A stretch of 30,694 nucleotides of DNA from an uncultured Bacillota bacterium (lineage in GTDB: Bacteria > Bacillota_I > Bacilli_A > RFN20 > CAG-449). This document shows, piece by piece, positions 25,748-30,694 of the stretch. A program made the translations under genes and the position numbers. The stretch's first letter is position 1. Every line of letters begins with the position of its first letter. Where the stretch lies: NCBI GenBank assembly GCA_905204225.1, contig CAJKZK010000007.1:1-30694 (forward strand), read 5' to 3'. The notes under the pieces were generated by a model, which was not told where the DNA came from, searched no databases, and saw nothing but the letters and a program-made list of their open reading frames with translations.

Positions 25748-26342
25748 GTTTAAATTTCTTTTCTATAAAATTATTAAATATAGGATCAATTTTAGGACTT
25801 AAAAATTTACTTAATAAAATACCTAATAATCCAATAATAGTACCTATACCCATGCCTGCTATAACATCGCTTAAATAATGGGCTCCTAAAATAATCCTAC
25901 TTAAAGCAATTAAAGAAGCTAAAATATAAGCATAAGGAATATATTTTTTATTACTACTTGCTAATATAAAAGCTGCTGCAAAAGAAACTGTAGTATGTCC
26001 AGAAGGGAAAGAATAACTTTTAGGATATTTATAATTAATAACATCCATAAATTCTTTAAAAGCTTCTATTTCTTGATATGGTCGTGGTCTAGCAATTAAA
26101 TTTTTAATCCAATATTCACATATACACCAACCGATAATGACAGGGATAATAGCAATTAAATAATGAAAACTAAATTTTTTATTTTTAATAGTGTTATAAA
26201 CAATTAAAATAAGCATTATTAATAACCACATTTGTCCCCAAGAATTGATATTAGATAAAAATTTAGCAATGTGACCTATCCATAAATTTTTTTGAGATAT
26301 ATTTTCTAGTACCCATGTTGAAATAGCGATATCTTGATACAT
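25734..26342 (-). CDS. PAP2-family membrane phosphatase, possible undecaprenyl-PP phosphatase
   Basis: 202 residues with about five to six membrane segments. The three PAP2 signature motifs are complete: KNLIARPRP (80-88), SFPSGH (111-116) and SRIILGAHYLSD (148-159), with His116 and His155 as the catalytic pair. Proteins of this size and layout include BcrC-type enzymes that dephosphorylate undecaprenyl diphosphate on the outer membrane face. It is separated from the DUF368 gene by 2 bp and overlaps rsuA. Other lipid phosphates remain possible substrates. Confidence 0.88.
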   Translation of the reverse strand: MYQDIAISTWVLENISQKNLWIGHIAKFLSNINSWGQMWLLIMLILIVYNTIKNKKFSFHYLIAIIPVIIGWCICEYWIKNLIARPRPYQEIEAFKEFMDVINYKYPKSYSFPSGHTTVSFAAAFILASSNKKYIPYAYILASLIALSRIILGAHYLSDVIAGMGIGTIIGLLGILLSKFLSPKIDPIFNNFIEKKFKHETR

Positions 26343-26344
26343 AA

Positions 26345-27316
26345 TTATTTAACCTCAATTTCTTCTTCTATTTTATTTGATTTTTTGTCAGCAAGTTTTG
26401 TTAAGAAAAATGAACAAACAAAACCAATTATTAAAAATATAATAGATAAAACAATTTGAATAATAATTTGAGTAGTATTTAATCCCTTAAATTCATAATA
26501 ACTTGGAACTGCATAAACACCTACTAAAGAAACAACAATAAAACTAAATATTGCATAATATGTAGAGTCTTTATGATTAGTTAATAAATATTTCATTAAT
26601 TTAGAAATAAGATAAAATCCCATAATAATACCAAAAGCAAAACATAAAAGCATAAATAAAGAAGGAACAATAAAATTAGGCCCCAATGTACCATTAAAAT
26701 TAGGATTAAAATCTAAAGAAATATCGTTTCCACATGCCATTAAAATAGATTGAATAAAGCCTTTTATTGTATCCATAATTGGATTATAAAATCCAATAAT
26801 CATTAACATCATACTTCCAGAAATACCTGGAACCACTAAAGCTGCTGAACCAATAGCACCTACAATAACTAAAACAATATAAATCCACCATACATTGTTT
26901 AAATTTACGTAATTACCATTACCAATACATAAATTTGTAATAACTAATCCTAAAAACAAGATTCCACATATAAAAGCACTTAATAAATTATTTTTAGTTG
27001 CTTTACCTTTAATATTATTATAAAAAGAAGGCATGCTACCTATTAATAAACCTGCAAACAAACATACTGTTATTAATGGATAATTATTTAACCCCCATGA
27101 TATTGGAAAAATAGATAACGCTCCAATTAAAATACCTAATAAATAAGGAAGAAGAGTTAATATAGATTGTTTAAAATGTTTTTTAATTCCACTTATTGCT
27201 TCAATTAATTCATCATAACAATTAACAATACAGGCAATTGTCCCTCCAGAAAAACCTGGAACTATTGCAGCAATACCAATAAGAACACCTTTTAAAATTT
27301 TAATTAAAGATTTCAT
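26345..27316 (-). CDS. DUF368 polyprenyl-phosphate transporter
   Basis: 323 residues, very hydrophobic, about eight to ten membrane segments. It shows the family's duplicated PG motifs: IAAIVPGFSGGTIACI near the N terminus and AALVVPGISGSMMLMIIGFY in the middle. DUF368 proteins have been shown in other bacteria to return undecaprenyl phosphate across the membrane during wall-precursor recycling. It is the first gene of the operon with the PAP2 phosphatase. The N-terminal Lys-rich tip (MKSLIKILKG) and the GGAGAATTC upstream support this start. Confidence 0.92.
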   Translation of the reverse strand: MKSLIKILKGVLIGIAAIVPGFSGGTIACIVNCYDELIEAISGIKKHFKQSILTLLPYLLGILIGALSIFPISWGLNNYPLITVCLFAGLLIGSMPSFYNNIKGKATKNNLLSAFICGILFLGLVITNLCIGNGNYVNLNNVWWIYIVLVIVGAIGSAALVVPGISGSMMLMIIGFYNPIMDTIKGFIQSILMACGNDISLDFNPNFNGTLGPNFIVPSLFMLLCFAFGIIMGFYLISKLMKYLLTNHKDSTYYAIFSFIVVSLVGVYAVPSYYEFKGLNTTQIIIQIVLSIIFLIIGFVCSFFLTKLADKKSNKIEEEIEVK

Positions 27317-27419
27317 GAATTCTCCTTATTAAATCATATTTAAAAGATACCATATAAATGATATATTTGCACGAATAAATTACTTATAAAAGTAAATAAT
27401 AAATTTAGGAGGAAAAGGT

Positions 27420-27716
27420 ATGACTAATTTAAAATGCCATGAATACAAATGTAAACATAATGCATGTTCAAGATGTGTAAAAAAAACTTTAACCATTTCT
27501 AATGATGCATATTGTAATGATTATGTTAAAAATGAAAACGGGATTGGAGATGTAGAATTTGCTTATGATGGGCCAATGTCACTTAGACAAGATGAACATA
27601 TGATTTATTGTAATAAAACTACTTGTTTAAACAATATGAATGGAGAATGTTCAGCAGGCTATATTCGAGTAGATTGTTTCAATGGTGGAGCAAGATGCTG
27701 CCAAGTAAGAGAATAA
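27420..27716 (+). CDS. DUF1540-domain cysteine-rich protein
   Basis: 98 residues with two DUF1540-like cysteine clusters: CHEYKCKHNACSRCVKKTL with AYCNDY, and YCNKTTCLNNMNGECSAGYI with VDCFNG. The 12 cysteines suggest metal binding. The family is common in anaerobic Bacillota and has no established function. AGGAGG lies 9 bp before the ATG. It is divergent from the DUF368 operon; the 103-bp gap holds both promoters. Confidence 0.88.
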   Translation: MTNLKCHEYKCKHNACSRCVKKTLTISNDAYCNDYVKNENGIGDVEFAYDGPMSLRQDEHMIYCNKTTCLNNMNGECSAGYIRVDCFNGGARCCQVRE

Positions 27717-27730
27717 TGTAAGCGATTACT
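27717..27730 (+). promoter_or_regulatory. cre site (CcpA operator) upstream of the second GH2 gene
   Basis: TGTAAGCGATTACT matches the cre consensus TGWAANCGNTNWCA at 13 of 14 positions. It begins at the base after the DUF1540 stop and 116 bp before the GH2 ATG, and implies catabolite repression of that gene by CcpA. Confidence 0.7.
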
Positions 27731-27757
27731 AAAAAAACACTCCAAATAGTTAATTTA

Positions 27758-27787
27758 TGTCAAAATAAAGTCAAATAATGCCAAATG
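27758..27787 (+). repeat. Phased TCAAA direct repeats before the second GH2 gene
   Basis: TGTCAAAATAA (27758), AGTCAAATAA (27769) and TGCCAAATGA (27779) are spaced 11 and 10 bp apart, one helical turn each. They lie just upstream of a TATGAT -10-like hexamer (27808-27813) that has no good -35, so they may be activator half-sites. Confidence 0.4.
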
Positions 27788-27846
27788 ATAATTAAAAATA
27801 AGGTATTTATGATAAGATAACTATATCTAAAAGGAGTGTTTTTATT

Positions 27847-30213
27847 ATGGATAAAATAAATTTTAATTTAGATTGGTCATATTCTAAAATTGGTGATAAA
27901 AATAAAATAAAATGTGAACTTCCTCATGATGCAATGATATATGAAAAAAGAAATTTATCTAGTCAAGGTGGAATTAATATTTCTTATTTTGAAGGTTATG
28001 ATTATGAATATGAAAAGAAATTTATTATTGAAAAGCACTTATTAGATAAAATTATATATTTAGAATTTGAAGGCGTTTATAAAGATGCTGAAATATATAT
28101 TAATGGTGAATTTGTTATTAAGGAAAATTATGGATATAATGGTTTTTTTGCTGAAATAAATAAATTTATTCATGAAGGAGAAAATATATTAATTGTTAAA
28201 TGTTTTAATGCTGATCAACCTAATTCACGTTGGTATACAGGTTCAGGTATTTATAGAAATGTTAATATGTTTATTTTTGAAAAAGAACATATTTTATTAA
28301 ATGGAATTAAAATACACACTAAATCTTATTTAAATAAAATGATTAATTTAGATGTTTTAACTACTAATAATGGAATAATAAATGTAGAATTTTATCAAAA
28401 TAATCAATTATTAGAAAAATTTGATTTTGAAACAGATGGCCATTTAAATAAAGATATTATATTAAATAATGCTTTATTATGGTCTAATAAAGAGCCTAAT
28501 TTAATATATGCAAAACTTAAATTTAATAATGATGAACAAATTGTTCGTTTTGGTATAAGAGAAATAAAATTAGATTTAAATAAAGGCTTATTAATTAATG
28601 GAGAAAGAATTATTTTGTTAGGTGGATGTGTTCATCATGATAATGGTCTTATTGGAGCAAGAAATATAGATTTTGCTGAATATAGAAAAGCTAGATTAAT
28701 TAAAGAAGCAGGATATAATGCAGTTAGATCTGCTCATAATCCATGTTCAAAAGCGTTTTTAGATGCATGTGATGAATTAGGTTTATTAGTAATGGATGAA
28801 TATGTTGATTGTTGGTATATTCATAAAACATATTATGATTATGCTTTACATATGGAAAAAAATTGGCCTGATGATTTAAAAAAATTAGTGGATAAAGATT
28901 TTAATCATCCTTCAGTTATTTTATATTCTATTGGTAATGAAGTTAGTGAAACTGGTCAAAAAAAAGGAATTGAATTAGTAGATAAGATGGTGAAATATTT
29001 ACATTCACTTGATAATAGATATGTTACATGTGGAGTTAATATTTTCTTTAATTTTTTAAGTTCTATTAATTTAGGAGTTTATTCAGATAATAAGGCTCAA
29101 AAAGAAATTAACTCTAATAAGAAGAAAAAAGCAGTAGGAAGTCAATTTTTTAATGATTTAGCAGGAATTATGGGAGCATCTTTTATGAAAAAAGGAGCTA
29201 CATTACCAGCATGTGATAGAAGAACTAAAGATGCTTTTGCTAAGATGGATATAGCGGGATATAATTATGGAATTGAAAGATATAAACATGATTTAAAAAA
29301 ATACCCTGCAAGATTTATTTTAGGAACAGAAACTTTTTGTTCTGATGCTTTTAAATTTTATAATTTTGCACAAGATAATGTTCGTTTGATTGGTGATTTT
29401 GCTTGGGCTGCGATGGATTATATTGGTGAAGTTGGAGTGGGTTCATGGACTGTTGATGAATATTGTAATAATGATTTTACTCATCAAGTAGGTTGGTTAA
29501 CTGCTGGATCGGGTAGAATTGATATTACTGGTAAAATTACTTGTGAAGGTGATTATACTAGAGTTTGTTATGATTTAATAAAAATGTCTATAGGAGTAGT
29601 TCCTGTACATCATTTCTTTAGAAAACATTCTCCTTCTGCATGGAAATTCTCTATGGCGGAAAAAAGTTGGTCATACGAAGGATTTGAAGGTAAAAAAACT
29701 GTTGTTGAAATATATTCTAAAGCGCCAATTATTGAATTATATTTAAATGATAAATTAATTACAAAAAAGAGAAATAAAGATGCAATTTGTAAATTTAAAA
29801 TTAAATATTATCCTGGTAAATTAACTGCTAAAGGATATGATAAAAATAAAAAATTAATTTGCGAAGAAAGCATAATAAGTGCAGAAAAAGAAACAATTTT
29901 AAGCGCTAAAAGTGAAATATCTTCATTTAAAAAAGGTGATTTAATTTATTTAAGATTTAGTTTCACTGATAAAAATGGAATTTATAAACCTACTATAAAA
30001 GAAAATATTAAAATTGATAAAATTATTAATGGAGAATTATTAGGATTTGGAAATGGTTGTTCATATTCTGAAAAAGGTTATATTACTAATGAATGTGAAG
30101 CTTTTTATGGAGAAGCAGTAGTAGTTATTAGACCAACTTCTAATCAAGACGTTACTATTGAAGCAAGTTCAAAGTATGGAAAAACTTCTACATTAGTAAT
30201 TGCAGAAAAATAA
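27847..30213 (+). CDS. GH2 glycosidase (beta-galactosidase / beta-glycosidase type)
   Basis: 788 residues, cytoplasmic. Jelly-roll domain (LPHDAMIYEKR at 25-35; RWYTGSGIYRNV at 128-139), Ig-like domain, then the TIM barrel with GGCVHHDNGLIGA, Glu365 as acid/base in YSIGNEVSE and Glu495 as nucleophile in LGTETFCSD. Two additional beta-rich domains follow. An unusual lysine-rich insertion (about residues 400-455) sits in the barrel. This architecture is that of GH2 enzymes annotated as beta-galactosidase; the substrate is not determined by sequence. AAAGGAGTG lies 11 bases before the ATG. Unlike the first GH2 gene it has a cre site and no ATTGCA operator, so it is controlled separately. Confidence 0.88.
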   Translation: MDKINFNLDWSYSKIGDKNKIKCELPHDAMIYEKRNLSSQGGINISYFEGYDYEYEKKFIIEKHLLDKIIYLEFEGVYKDAEIYINGEFVIKENYGYNGFFAEINKFIHEGENILIVKCFNADQPNSRWYTGSGIYRNVNMFIFEKEHILLNGIKIHTKSYLNKMINLDVLTTNNGIINVEFYQNNQLLEKFDFETDGHLNKDIILNNALLWSNKEPNLIYAKLKFNNDEQIVRFGIREIKLDLNKGLLINGERIILLGGCVHHDNGLIGARNIDFAEYRKARLIKEAGYNAVRSAHNPCSKAFLDACDELGLLVMDEYVDCWYIHKTYYDYALHMEKNWPDDLKKLVDKDFNHPSVILYSIGNEVSETGQKKGIELVDKMVKYLHSLDNRYVTCGVNIFFNFLSSINLGVYSDNKAQKEINSNKKKKAVGSQFFNDLAGIMGASFMKKGATLPACDRRTKDAFAKMDIAGYNYGIERYKHDLKKYPARFILGTETFCSDAFKFYNFAQDNVRLIGDFAWAAMDYIGEVGVGSWTVDEYCNNDFTHQVGWLTAGSGRIDITGKITCEGDYTRVCYDLIKMSIGVVPVHHFFRKHSPSAWKFSMAEKSWSYEGFEGKKTVVEIYSKAPIIELYLNDKLITKKRNKDAICKFKIKYYPGKLTAKGYDKNKKLICEESIISAEKETILSAKSEISSFKKGDLIYLRFSFTDKNGIYKPTIKENIKIDKIINGELLGFGNGCSYSEKGYITNECEAFYGEAVVVIRPTSNQDVTIEASSKYGKTSTLVIAEK

Positions 30214-30227
30214 ATTGTAAAAAAATT

Positions 30228-30298
30228 GGTTCTGTAAAATATTATGGTGTTTTTGTAAAAAAATCAAATAAGATCACCACATAAGTTGCTACAGAATC
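30228..30298 (+). terminator. Long hairpin after the GH2 gene, terminator or small IS relic
   Basis: GGTTCTGTA (30228-30236) pairs with TACAGAATC (30290-30298), and inner bases TTATGGTG / CACCACATAA extend the pairing; a T-rich tail follows. It can end the GH2 transcript. The two arms also look like terminal inverted repeats of a miniature element: just beyond, on the minus strand, an open tail LKNQGFKVK and a stop resemble a transposase C-terminus. From here to the window end I see no convincing gene. Confidence 0.5.
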
Positions 30299-30600
30299 AT
30301 TTTTATTTGACTTTGAATCCTTGGTTTTTTAAGAGTTTTTATAATATTTAATTTTTTAAAACAACACACTTTATTTGTAAGAAACTAATTTTTTAATTAA
30401 GAATTTCACGACTTTTTTATTTAAGCAATCAAAATAAAAGTTAGTATAATTATTAAAATTGTATATATTTTAGAATAATAATATTTAGTAACATAATTTA
30501 TTAAAGTTGCAATATATTTAATGATAACTTTTTATTAAAACATTTTTTTATATGTTTAATAATTATTCGTAAATATATCTTTTAAATGTCTACTTTATTA

Positions 30601-30620
30601 ATAGCACTTCATAGCACTTC
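30601..30620. repeat. 10-bp tandem repeat upstream of the G-tract promoter
   Basis: ATAGCACTTC occurs twice without a gap, 26 bp before the -35 of the promoter at 30647. It is at the right distance for an activator site. Confidence 0.6.
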
Positions 30621-30646
30621 AAATTCTATTAATTTTTTATTAAACA

Positions 30647-30677
30647 TTGACAAAATAAAACGGGGGGGGGATAAAAT
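30647..30677 (+). promoter_or_regulatory. Promoter with nine-G tract between -35 and -10
   Basis: A perfect -35 TTGACA (30647-30652) is followed by AAATAAAAC, then nine G (30662-30670), then ATAAAAT. The best -10, TAAAAT (30672-30677), gives a 19-bp spacer; loss of two G would give the optimal 17. The gene it would drive lies beyond the right edge. Confidence 0.65.
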
Positions 30678-30694
30678 TTTCTTGTTTCTTATGT

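Noticed and set aside
1..30694. Use of the Mycoplasma genetic code (TGA as Trp)
   Set aside because: Trp positions in conserved motifs are TGG and TGA is found as a terminal stop, so the standard code applies.

Overview
The window is very AT-rich, densely coded DNA from a low-GC Gram-positive-type bacterium. Host-glycan and hexuronate catabolism genes, PPDK, DUF1540 and the codon use suggest a gut-associated Bacillota/Erysipelotrichia- or RF39-like lineage; this is an inference from gene content, not a placement. Trp is written TGG and TGA is used as a stop (for example at 10215-10217), so the code is standard rather than the Mycoplasma code. I saw no rRNA, tRNA or CRISPR array.

Layout. (1) 1-3351: a hexuronate operon on the minus strand (uxuB-uxuA-uxaC, the last cut by the window edge) with a divergent AraC-type regulator. 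A long direct-repeat operator in front of the operon recurs with the same promoter geometry in front of the GH2 glycosidase at 7622-9544, and a third copy overlaps the regulator's own promoter. The two loci therefore look like one glucuronoside regulon. (2) 3378-7597: accessory island. It holds a DUF4143-type ATPase behind four ~23-bp iterons, a tandemly duplicated RHS toxin-tip/immunity cassette of unrecognised families, and a decayed ISL3-type end at the point where the RHS gene is truncated. (3) 9960-10812: a small acidic ORF and an internally deleted IS30-like remnant with both terminal repeats. (4) 10929-19160: housekeeping and regulators: rpmE, metG, a large SWIM-SNF2 ATPase, and a MerR regulator followed by a dehydrogenase whose promoter has MerR-type architecture. 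(5) 19245-22188: an apparently intact ISL3-family IS whose transposase RBS is locked in a 17-bp hairpin, then an archaeal-type ATPase gene bracketed by two copies of a tandem palindrome. (6) 22293-27716: ppdK; a DUF368-PAP2-rsuA operon in which the first two genes are well suited to recycle undecaprenyl phosphate; and a DUF1540 protein. (7) 27717-30694: a second GH2 glycosidase behind a near-perfect catabolite-repression (cre) site, then a gene-poor AT-rich stretch ending in a promoter whose -35/-10 spacer contains a run of nine G, a strong candidate phase-variable switch for a gene beyond the window.

The observations I consider most worth following are the G9 promoter, the duplicated RHS tip/immunity cassette, the three-site AraC regulon, and the two orphan ATPase genes that each carry their own iterated DNA sites.
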